From assembly GCA_937924675.1 (NCBI GenBank), contig CALEVL010000308.1, positions 1 to 64,000 of the forward strand: a stretch of DNA of 64,000 nucleotides, in the 5' to 3' direction. The stretch comes from an uncultured Ignavibacteria bacterium (GTDB lineage: Bacteria > Bacteroidota > Ignavibacteria > Tepidaquicellales > Tepidaquicellaceae). The notes under the pieces are model-generated. The model worked only from the letters and a program-made list of their open reading frames with translations. It ran no database searches and was not told the origin of the DNA. Shown here piece after piece: positions 42,326-49,930 of this stretch (positions within the stretch are counted from its first letter, which is position 1; each line of letters starts with the position of its first letter). A program made the position numbers and the translations under genes.

Positions 42326-43663
42326 ATGCTCTTAACTGAACAAGAAGCAAGAGAACTGATATCCAAGGCACTTTCATTTTCAAAAGCTGATTCTGCTACT
42401 GTCACAATCAAAGGCGGAAATTCTTCTAATATAAGATTTGCGGTAAACTCAGTAACAACTTCAGGTTCCGGAGAAAATTTGACAATTGAAATTGAGTCGA
42501 ACTTCGGGCGAAGATCCGGTACAGCTACAATTACAAATCTGGAAGATTCACAAATCGAGAATGGTGTCAGAGCCTCTGAAGAAAATGCACAACTGTCACC
42601 CGAAGGCAGTGAATTTATGCCTCCGTTGGAAAGCGGTTTGAAGTATCAGAAGCCGAAAGAATTCTTTGTGTCAACATCCGAAATGTCACCTTCAGATATG
42701 GCTTCGTCAGTATCATACACTCTTGAGACTGCTGACTCAAACGGATTAAAATCTGCAGGATATTTTGAAACTGACGAAGCTTTCACATCTATTGGAAATT
42801 CTAACGGCTTGTTTGCTTATCACGACAATACTTTCGCAAGATTTGCTACTACGATGCGAACAACTGACGGAACAGGTTCAAGCAAGATTGACAGATCATT
42901 TGCCGATATAAACGACCTTAATATCAAAGAACTTACAGATCGGCTTTCTCAAAGAGCTTTGCTCTCACAAAATCCCAAGAGATTGGAACCTGGCAAATAT
43001 ACCGCTGTGCTTGATCATGCGGCAGTTTGTGATCTTGTAACCGGGATGACAGGTTATATGAGTATGAGAAGTGCTGATGAAGGCAGAAGTTTTTTTTCAA
43101 ACAACGGTGATGGCAATAAGATTGGAAAGAAGCTTTTCAACGAAATGGTGAATATTCATTCCGATCCTGAAGATCCGAAGGCACCTGCAAGACCGTTTAC
43201 AGATTATGGATATCCTGTTGGAAAAACTGCTTGGATAAGCAACGGGGTTCTCGAGAATTTGCATACGAGCAGATACTGGGCTCAAAAAAAAGGCAGGGAA
43301 CATATTCCCTATCCTACAAATCTCATCATGCAGGGAACGGATAAATCTGTCGAAGACCTTATTGCCTCAACAGAGAGGGGAGTATTTGTTACAAGATTCT
43401 GGTATATCAGATCAGTAGATCCGAAGCAAATTCTGTTAACTGGACTGACACGAGATGGTGTATTTCTTATTGAGAATGGAAAGATATCACATCCGGTCAA
43501 TAACTTCAGATTCAATGAGTCACCGGTGAGTGTGCTTGACAAGGTACTGGATATGTCTTCTGCCGAGAAGGTTGTCGGCAGTGAGAATATAAATGCAAGA
43601 ACCGTTGTCCCTGCAATCAAGGTCAGGGATTTCAACTTTTCCACAATATCAGATGCAATCTGA
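42326..43663 (+). CDS. TldD/PmbA family protein (TldE-like subunit)
   Basis: This 445-residue protein is homologous to PmbA/TldE and pairs with the TldD-type protease directly upstream. No HExxxH motif is present, as expected for the non-catalytic partner. R-F-W-Y-I-R-S-V-D-P and the L-T-R-D-G-V-F-L-I-E-N-G-K-I element near the C-terminus are family features. It has no signal peptide, in contrast to its Tat-tagged partner. Either it is carried out with TldD as a folded complex or the two act in different compartments. Confidence 0.85.
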   Translation: MLLTEQEARELISKALSFSKADSATVTIKGGNSSNIRFAVNSVTTSGSGENLTIEIESNFGRRSGTATITNLEDSQIENGVRASEENAQLSPEGSEFMPPLESGLKYQKPKEFFVSTSEMSPSDMASSVSYTLETADSNGLKSAGYFETDEAFTSIGNSNGLFAYHDNTFARFATTMRTTDGTGSSKIDRSFADINDLNIKELTDRLSQRALLSQNPKRLEPGKYTAVLDHAAVCDLVTGMTGYMSMRSADEGRSFFSNNGDGNKIGKKLFNEMVNIHSDPEDPKAPARPFTDYGYPVGKTAWISNGVLENLHTSRYWAQKKGREHIPYPTNLIMQGTDKSVEDLIASTERGVFVTRFWYIRSVDPKQILLTGLTRDGVFLIENGKISHPVNNFRFNESPVSVLDKVLDMSSAEKVVGSENINARTVVPAIKVRDFNFSTISDAI

Positions 43664-43665
43664 AT

Positions 43666-44589
43666 ATGGCTGCTACAATTGAGGAAGGTGCCAAAGAATT
43701 TCTGGAGCATCTTGCCAATGCAAGAAAGTTCTCTGTCAATACAATAGTATCATACAGAAATGACCTGAATCAGTTCAATGATTTTTGCCTAAAGACATTT
43801 GAAGTTAATGTTGGCGAATCTGCCCGGCTTGAAGTCATTGATAAGGCTATATTAAAGTCATTTATCGCAGAAATATCCGATCCCTTCTCCGCTTCTAAAA
43901 CGATAAACAAGAAATCACTTTCGCGAAAGATTTCAACACTCAAGTCATTCTTCAAATACCTTGCATTAAGAGGATATGTAAAGAGGAATTTTGCCGCTTC
44001 ATTATCATTTCCAAAGGTTCCTAAGAAGCTTCCTCAATATCTGAGTAAAGGTGAGATGGAGGATCTTCTTGGAATAAAGCATATTACTGAAGTGCCGGTT
44101 CTCGACAGGGCAATACTTGAGTTGTTCTACTCTACCGGTATCAGACTTTCTGAACTCATCAACCTTCGCTTGTCAAATGTTGATTTCAATTCCGGAACTA
44201 TAAAGGTCTTTGGTAAAGGTTCAAAGGAAAGAATTGTTCCATTCGGAAGTCATGCAAAGGATGCAATGAAGAATTACATGAAGATCAGAGATATCTGCGA
44301 TATCAACAAATCAGAGTTCTTCTTTCTCGACAGTACTGGCAAGAAATTATATCCGGTGAAAGTTCAAAGAATGATAAAGAAGGATCTTTCAATTGTCTCT
44401 GAAATAAGCAAGAAGTCTCCGCACGTTCTGCGGCATTCCTTTGCCACTCATCTCCTTGACAATGGAGCTGATATCAGAGCCGTAAAGGAACTGCTTGGAC
44501 ATGAGAGTCTTTCAACTACTCAGGTCTATACTCATCTTACTCCCGAAAAACTAAAGAAGACTTACAGACAGGCACATCCGAGAGCGTGA
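43666..44589 (+). CDS. Tyrosine recombinase XerC/XerD
   Basis: This 307-residue site-specific recombinase has the full catalytic set: Arg160 (T-G-I-R-L-S-E-L), Lys184, His253-x2-Arg256 (H-V-L-R-H-S-F-A-T-H), His279 (L-L-G-H) and nucleophile Tyr288 (Q-V-Y-T-H). A SAM-like N-terminal core-binding domain is present. Size and C-terminus fit the chromosome-dimer resolution enzymes. It follows the pmbA-like gene by two bases in a housekeeping context, which argues against an integrase. Whether it is XerC or XerD I cannot tell. Confidence 0.92.
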   Translation: MAATIEEGAKEFLEHLANARKFSVNTIVSYRNDLNQFNDFCLKTFEVNVGESARLEVIDKAILKSFIAEISDPFSASKTINKKSLSRKISTLKSFFKYLALRGYVKRNFAASLSFPKVPKKLPQYLSKGEMEDLLGIKHITEVPVLDRAILELFYSTGIRLSELINLRLSNVDFNSGTIKVFGKGSKERIVPFGSHAKDAMKNYMKIRDICDINKSEFFFLDSTGKKLYPVKVQRMIKKDLSIVSEISKKSPHVLRHSFATHLLDNGADIRAVKELLGHESLSTTQVYTHLTPEKLKKTYRQAHPRA

Positions 44590-44598
44590 AATTCAATT

Positions 44599-44699
44599 AA
44601 AAATTAGGAATTAGAAATTAGAAATAGGTTAGTATAATGCATTTCAGTAGAATTTAATACTCTCATACTTGATATTTCTAATTTTAAATTCTTAATTTC
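44599..44699. repeat. Intergenic ~100-bp repeat, copy 1
   Basis: This copy runs AAAAATTAGGAATTAGAA ... and ends TTTCTAATTTTAAATTC. Its two ends are imperfect inverted repeats of each other. A nearly identical copy starts exactly 300 bases downstream. The differences are three substitutions in the core and one ATTAGAA heptamer unit more in this copy, plus some variation at the right end. Confidence 0.85.
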
Positions 44700-44705
44700 T
44701 CCTGA

Positions 44706-44893
44706 CTTCGACACTTTTTTTAACAAAGTCTGCAATGGTAGAAATTTTTCAAAATTCTGCATTTCTGGAGATGAGCAAGGTGTCCCAGCTTTTTATAATT
44801 CTTTACTTATAAAATCTGACTTTTGATTAAAATGATTAGCAATAACATTAAATAAACTAGAAGAAATTAATTATTGGTGTCTCAGTGTCGAAG
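44706..44893. repeat. 188-bp segment bounded by 10-bp inverted repeats
   Basis: CTTCGACACT (44706-44715) and AGTGTCGAAG (44884-44893) are perfect inverted repeats. The AT-rich interior holds no supported ORF. The segment sits between the two ~100-bp direct repeats with spacers of only 5-6 bases. It could be a tiny non-autonomous mobile element or a structured transcript; no transposase is nearby. Confidence 0.55.
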
Positions 44894-44898
44894 ACAAG

Positions 44899-44998
44899 AA
44901 AAATTAGGAATTAGAAATAGGTTAGTATAATGCCTTTCAGTAGAATCTAATACTCTCATACGTGATATTTCTAATTTTAAATTTCTAATTTCTAATTC
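44899..44998. repeat. Intergenic ~100-bp repeat, copy 2
   Basis: Second copy of the repeat at 44599-44699. Its right end (TTTCTAATTTCTAATTCCC) runs into the 3' end of the minus-strand methyltransferase gene and supplies its last codons and TAG stop (44992-44994). Confidence 0.85.
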
Positions 44999-45591
44999 CC
45001 TAAAAGGTATCCTGCAACTATAATCAGCGCACTTATCAGAAATGCCTGAATGGAACGTTTCTCTGAAATTATTCCTGCTTTGACATTCAAGGATAGCTGA
45101 GATCTTATCTCTTCAGGGACGCCGGAGAATCCGGGAAGAAATCTGTTAACTGAAGCTGTGAATTTTTTGAAGGCATCACCAAACTTGCCCGAAAGAAATT
45201 CCTCTTCGCGAAGTATAATGCAATAGTATTGAAAGGAGAAGAACAGCAGTCCGAACAATTGCAGCCATGGAAAGAAAGAATAACTCATGATTCCGATGCC
45301 TGTGTAAATCAATATGTTTCCGATGTAAAGCGGATTTCTTACGATGCCGTATGGTCCTTGTGTGACAAGGTAAGTTCCGCCGACTCCGGATGTTGTTCTT
45401 GTTTCACTACCTGCGTAGCTTACAGACCAAATTCTGATAAGTTCTCCGCAAAGAGCAATCAGAAAACCAACCATAAGACTAGTCAGCGTCGGCTTCATAA
45501 ATATGAGAGAGACCAGCAGAAAGGGAATTGGTATATAACTTCTGTATCTGAAGAATATGTCACCCAGCTTCAGAAAAATGTTGTCATTCAT
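44992..45591 (-). CDS. Isoprenylcysteine carboxyl methyltransferase-like membrane protein
   Basis: This 199-residue protein has about five TM helices. It carries the ICMT/PEMT signature G-P-Y-G-I-V-R-N-P-L-Y-I-G-N, followed by R-E-E-E-F-L and F-G-D-A-F-K-K-F, the SAM-binding C-terminal part of this family. Bacterial members methylate unknown small or lipid substrates. The final Gly-Asn-stop is encoded within the intergenic repeat, so the natural C-terminus may have been altered by that repeat. It lies 15 bp downstream of the HAD phosphatase gene. Confidence 0.85.
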   Translation of the reverse strand: MNDNIFLKLGDIFFRYRSYIPIPFLLVSLIFMKPTLTSLMVGFLIALCGELIRIWSVSYAGSETRTTSGVGGTYLVTQGPYGIVRNPLYIGNILIYTGIGIMSYSFFPWLQLFGLLFFSFQYYCIILREEEFLSGKFGDAFKKFTASVNRFLPGFSGVPEEIRSQLSLNVKAGIISEKRSIQAFLISALIIVAGYLLGN

Positions 45592-45606
45592 ATTGTCTTC
45601 AGTTTT

Positions 45607-46338
45607 TTATCCGCCCATAAAGATATCTCTGCGGCGAAATGATGCTTCCTGTCTGTGCCTGATCTTTTTTTCATCGATCAGTCGAATCAGCTTTTTTTGT
45701 ATATCTGCAAATGAGGCAAATTCAAAATATGTTATGTTATTCTTCCAGCAGTATGATGCCAGCTTTCCTTTTGCAAATACAATATCTGCAAATCCGCTCA
45801 CACAATAATCTGAGGCTCCGTCACCAATGTAAACAGATACCTCTTCGCCCAGATCATTTGTGTTCGTAAGAAGTATGTTGCGCTTGCATGTCACGCAATC
45901 AGTGCAGTACTCATCAGAATACGTCATCTCTATTTTCAACTCCTTCAGATTCTCATCAAAGACCATTTTGTTGCTGAAGAAAGGAACCTCAATATTGTAC
46001 CTGCTCAGAATCTCTGAGATATAAAAGTCCAGACCACTGCTGATTACGAAAAGACCGTGTTGGCTATCCTTGCAGTAATTTACAAATGAAATAAATGTTG
46101 GATCTATTTCTTCTTCAGAGAGATAATTCCTGAATAATTCCTTGTCAAAATTCCTTATAAGCTTAAGATGGAGTTCGCTGGTTTCACGACTGCTCAGTTT
46201 GCCGGCATCAAATTCATGACAGATCCTGCTAAGCTCATCCTTGTCATCAATAAATCTTGCCAGGGAATTCAGCCATACATCGTTTCGCGTAATTGTTCCG
46301 TCAAAATCACTGAAGATCTTAAGCCTGAAGTTTTTCAT
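45607..46338 (-). CDS. HAD-IB family phosphatase, MtnX-like
   Basis: This 243-residue haloacid dehalogenase phosphatase has motif I F-S-D-F-D-G-T-I-T (nucleophile Asp11, acid Asp13), motif II I-S-S-G-L and motif IV I-G-D-G-A-S-D. The long alpha-helical cap and C-x2-C-x2-C-K (Y-C-T-D-C-V-T-C-K) recall MtnX and related 2,3-diketo-phosphatases. The substrate is not certain. I chose the Met at 46338, which overlaps the smc end by 20 bp; the longer frame starts at 46362. Confidence 0.8.
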   Translation of the reverse strand: MKNFRLKIFSDFDGTITRNDVWLNSLARFIDDKDELSRICHEFDAGKLSSRETSELHLKLIRNFDKELFRNYLSEEEIDPTFISFVNYCKDSQHGLFVISSGLDFYISEILSRYNIEVPFFSNKMVFDENLKELKIEMTYSDEYCTDCVTCKRNILLTNTNDLGEEVSVYIGDGASDYCVSGFADIVFAKGKLASYCWKNNITYFEFASFADIQKKLIRLIDEKKIRHRQEASFRRRDIFMGG

Positions 46339-49300
46339 CAGACTTAAATTTTGTCTCAACAATTGTAGTAACTCCTGCTTCCTGCATTGTTACTCCATAA
46401 AGACGGTCAACAGATTCCATGGTTCGCTCGTTGTGAGTGATTAGTATGAACTGTGTGTTTTGTGAGAACTTTCTTATCATATTGTTGAACCTTCCCAAGT
46501 TGGCAACATCAAGCGGTGCATCAACCTCATCAAGAACGCAGAATGGAGACGGCTTAACAAGGTAAATTGCAAACAAGAGAGCAATCGCAGTTAATGTCTT
46601 CTCACCGCCGGAAAGCAGTTCAATGGAAGTTGGCCTCTTGCCTCGGGGCTTTGCGATTATTTCTATTTTTGCTTCAAGAGGATCTTCTTCAGCTCTCCCA
46701 TCCTCATTCTGCTCGTAAACTATTCTCAGGTTTGCTTCATCACCTTCCGTAAACAGCTGCTTGAAGATCATTATGAAATTCTCTCTGATCTTTTCAAATG
46801 TTTCCAAAAATCTTTCGCGTGCTTCCTTGTTTATCCGGTCAATTGTCTTTCGGATGTCCTTCTCGGATTCATGCAGATCTTCCTTCTGCTCAATCAGCTT
46901 TTTCAACTCTTCCTTTTCATTCTCGAAGTCTTCAAACAATATCTGCTGGTATCCGCCGCCCAGTTTCTTTAGCCGTTCGGAAAGCTCATCTACTGAAAGC
47001 TTTGCAGATGCATAATCAAATTCATTGAAATCAATTCCTTCATCTGTTATGTAATCTTTCAGCGAAATGTCTTTCTCATATTTTTTGTGAACGTAGTCTT
47101 TAATCTGCTCTGCCTTTATCTCATTTTCCTTGATCTTGATCTGGGAGTTGATAAGTCTCTGTGAAATTGAATCAAAGTCAATTCTCCTTTGACGCTGTGC
47201 TATGTCTATGCTGTGCTGAAGCGCTGTCTTTTCATCAAACTTTTTCCTTGCATCATTAGAGCCCGCTCTTGTGATTTCAGATTCGGAATTTAGTCTCTCC
47301 AGTTCTGCTGAGTTCTGCACAATCTTCTCTTCTATATGGGCCAGCGATTCTCTGTCACGAAGAAGTATTGCCTGATTGTCTGAAAGCTGCTTCTGATTGA
47401 ACGAAGATGTCGCTGAAATTCTGGCAAGATTATTCTCTTCATTCTTAAGCTCGTTCTTCAGTTTCAGAAACTCAATATTGTAGCTGTTATAATCTGATTG
47501 TTCCTGAGAATATTGCTGCTCGATCTGATTAAACTCATCAGTGAGAAACATGAGCTCTTTGTCAAGATTTGATAGTTCGTTCTCACTTCTTCCGACTTCT
47601 TCAATGAGCAGATTTATAGTGTTACTCAGTTCCTTGTTTGTATCACTCAAAGCAGAAAATGATCTCTCATTTTCGTTTATTACAGCATCTATCTGCTCTC
47701 TTCTGAAATCAAGATTACCTATGCTGCTTCTGACTTTGTCGCATTCTATTCTTAACTGATCATGCCTTTGCTTCAAAGGATCTTCATCAATGGAGTTTCT
47801 TTCCTTTGTAAGCTCTTCAAGTTTTTGACGCAATAATGTTTCTTCCGTTTGAAGGCTTGCTGCCTGAGCTTCAAGCTGTCCGATTATCTTGCTTCTGCCA
47901 AGTCTGATGGATTCTTCGTTTGTCTTGCTTCCTGAACGAATGAATCCTCTTGTGAAAATATCCCCGTCTAATGTGATGAACTTATAGAAATTATCATCAG
48001 CAAGTTTCTTTGCAGTTGAAGAAGTGTCAACAATTACATATTCATCGAGTACATATTCTATTAGTTTCCTGTATTTCTCATCACTGCATTTTACAAAATC
48101 ATCAGCAAATCCATAAACCCCCTTTGTTCCGATGAACTCCGGCACATAATCATCAAATGCCAGATATCCCGGGGATTCACCGGTGAGGAGGTCATTCAAA
48201 ATGAATGTCACTTTTCCTTTTTCCTTTTCTGTAAGCACGGTGATCATGTCTTCTGCATCCTTAAGATTTCCAACTATCATGTAATTGGATATCTCTCCGA
48301 GCGCTGTTTCGATGGCTATCCTAAACTTATCCTCAACTTCAATGGTTTCAAGAACTGTTAATGATTTCATCTCCGTATGTTCCTTCATTAGGAACTTTAC
48401 ACCTTCTGAATAGTCATCAAGACTGTCTGATAAATTTGACAGATATTCAAATTTACTTTTGACCTTCTGAAGCTCTATTGTCTTCAGATTCAGATCTTTC
48501 TGCATCTCTGAATTCTCATGAGTCAGTATTGCAACCTTCTCAAGTGTCTCCTTAAGCTCTCTGCCTGCTTTGTCAAATTCTTTTGCCTTTTCTTCGAGTA
48601 TAAACTCTAACCTGTTCTTTTCCGCTTCAATCTCATTAAGACTTTCCAATTGAGTTGAAGTTGATGAAGAGAGCTTTTCAAGCTGCTTGAGATTGTTTTC
48701 AAATGCAAGTTTGGATCTCTCGTATTCAGATTTTTTTGCAGAAGTCTTCTGTGTCGCATCCTTAAGACGTTTCCCAAGATCTATTATTTCGGTCTTCTTC
48801 TTGTTGATGGTCTCAACAGAAGCATCAACTTTCGATTTCTTCTCGTTCAGAGAGACCTCTGAAACATATATGGTGTGGTTGAGTACTTTGATCTTCTCTT
48901 CAATCTCTGACTTCCTGACTGTATTCTTTTCAATTGATTCAGCAAGTCTCTCCGATTCTGCGGTCAATCTGCTGATGTTATTCCTCAGACTGTTTGCTTT
49001 TTCGTCAGATACTAGATTATCCCGTTCAACTGATTCAATCTTTCTTCTCTCTTCATTCAGTTTTGCAACAATTCCGCTGAGTTCTGCATCCAGTTCTTTG
49101 ACTTCTGCTCTGACTTTATCAAGTTCGCTGTCATTCTCAGCAATCTCCGCAGACAACCGCTCCTTCAAGGTCAATCCACTTTCCTCTTTGCTTCGAATCT
49201 CTTCCATCTCGAGGATAAGCTTTTCATATTCATATTTTCCTGTCTTGAGCTCAAGTGACTTCAATTCTTCTGAGACTAGCCGCGCTTCTTCATTCCTTTT

Positions 49301-49927
49301 CACCTGCCTCTCAAGAGCATTTACATTTCGCTGCTTCTCTCTTATGATATCATTTACTCTTACGAGCGATTCATGCACTGCATCGAGTCTGTTGAATGTA
49401 AGATCCCTGTTGTGCTTGTATGACACAACACCGGCTGCTTCCTCAAAGAGTTTTCTTCTTTCCTGTTTAATATCTGACAGGATAGTTTCTACCATCTTCA
49501 GCTCGATTACGGAGTATGCATCAGGTCCGATGCCGGTATCAATAAAAAGTTCGCGGATGTCCTTTAGCCGGACCTTAACACCATTAAGAAAATATTCCGT
49601 TTCTCCACTTCTGTAAAATCTTCTTGCTATCTGAACTTCTGTATATTCTGTTGGAAGGACCTTCTTGTCGTTGATGATTGTAACTGCAACTTCGGCAACG
49701 CCAAGCTGCTTTCGGAATTTGGTTCCGTTAAATACCACATCTTCTCGCTTTCCGCTTCTGAGTATCTTGTCGCCTTGTTCGCCAAGAACCCAACGAAGCG
49801 CGTCAACAATATTTGATTTTCCCGAACCGTTCGGACCGACAATAGCAGACACTCCGCTGTCAAACTCAATTACAGTTTTGTCCGCGAATGACTTGAATCC
49901 GAATATTTCGAGTTTAGATAAATACAA
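46319..49927 (-). CDS. smc: Chromosome segregation protein SMC
   Basis: This 1202-residue structural-maintenance-of-chromosomes ATPase compacts and separates chromosomes. The N-terminal head has Walker A G-P-N-G-S-G-K-S at 31-38. Two long coiled coils flank a hinge (about 510-680, with conserved Gly-rich turns). The C-terminal head has the ABC signature L-S-G-G-E-K-T near 1105 and Walker B C-V-L-D-E-V-D-A-P-L-D. The length is typical. No scpA/scpB or ftsY genes are nearby. The large frame on the opposite strand is a shadow of the coiled coil. Confidence 0.97.
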   Translation of the reverse strand: MYLSKLEIFGFKSFADKTVIEFDSGVSAIVGPNGSGKSNIVDALRWVLGEQGDKILRSGKREDVVFNGTKFRKQLGVAEVAVTIINDKKVLPTEYTEVQIARRFYRSGETEYFLNGVKVRLKDIRELFIDTGIGPDAYSVIELKMVETILSDIKQERRKLFEEAAGVVSYKHNRDLTFNRLDAVHESLVRVNDIIREKQRNVNALERQVKRNEEARLVSEELKSLELKTGKYEYEKLILEMEEIRSKEESGLTLKERLSAEIAENDSELDKVRAEVKELDAELSGIVAKLNEERRKIESVERDNLVSDEKANSLRNNISRLTAESERLAESIEKNTVRKSEIEEKIKVLNHTIYVSEVSLNEKKSKVDASVETINKKKTEIIDLGKRLKDATQKTSAKKSEYERSKLAFENNLKQLEKLSSSTSTQLESLNEIEAEKNRLEFILEEKAKEFDKAGRELKETLEKVAILTHENSEMQKDLNLKTIELQKVKSKFEYLSNLSDSLDDYSEGVKFLMKEHTEMKSLTVLETIEVEDKFRIAIETALGEISNYMIVGNLKDAEDMITVLTEKEKGKVTFILNDLLTGESPGYLAFDDYVPEFIGTKGVYGFADDFVKCSDEKYRKLIEYVLDEYVIVDTSSTAKKLADDNFYKFITLDGDIFTRGFIRSGSKTNEESIRLGRSKIIGQLEAQAASLQTEETLLRQKLEELTKERNSIDEDPLKQRHDQLRIECDKVRSSIGNLDFRREQIDAVINENERSFSALSDTNKELSNTINLLIEEVGRSENELSNLDKELMFLTDEFNQIEQQYSQEQSDYNSYNIEFLKLKNELKNEENNLARISATSSFNQKQLSDNQAILLRDRESLAHIEEKIVQNSAELERLNSESEITRAGSNDARKKFDEKTALQHSIDIAQRQRRIDFDSISQRLINSQIKIKENEIKAEQIKDYVHKKYEKDISLKDYITDEGIDFNEFDYASAKLSVDELSERLKKLGGGYQQILFEDFENEKEELKKLIEQKEDLHESEKDIRKTIDRINKEARERFLETFEKIRENFIMIFKQLFTEGDEANLRIVYEQNEDGRAEEDPLEAKIEIIAKPRGKRPTSIELLSGGEKTLTAIALLFAIYLVKPSPFCVLDEVDAPLDVANLGRFNNMIRKFSQNTQFILITHNERTMESVDRLYGVTMQEAGVTTIVETKFKSDEKLQA

Positions 49928-49930
49928 TTA

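Noticed and set aside
43666..44589. Phage or island integrase with an attachment site
   Set aside because: The recombinase is the last gene of a housekeeping run, has Xer length and motifs, and no tRNA or phage gene lies nearby.
44599..44998. Possible CRISPR array
   Set aside because: There are only two long repeats, with a 10-bp inverted repeat between them. Regular short repeats, unique spacers and cas genes are all missing.
48687..49616. 309-codon frame on the plus strand
   Set aside because: It is the antisense of the SMC coiled coil: Ser- and Phe-rich, without family motifs, and fully covered by a certain gene.
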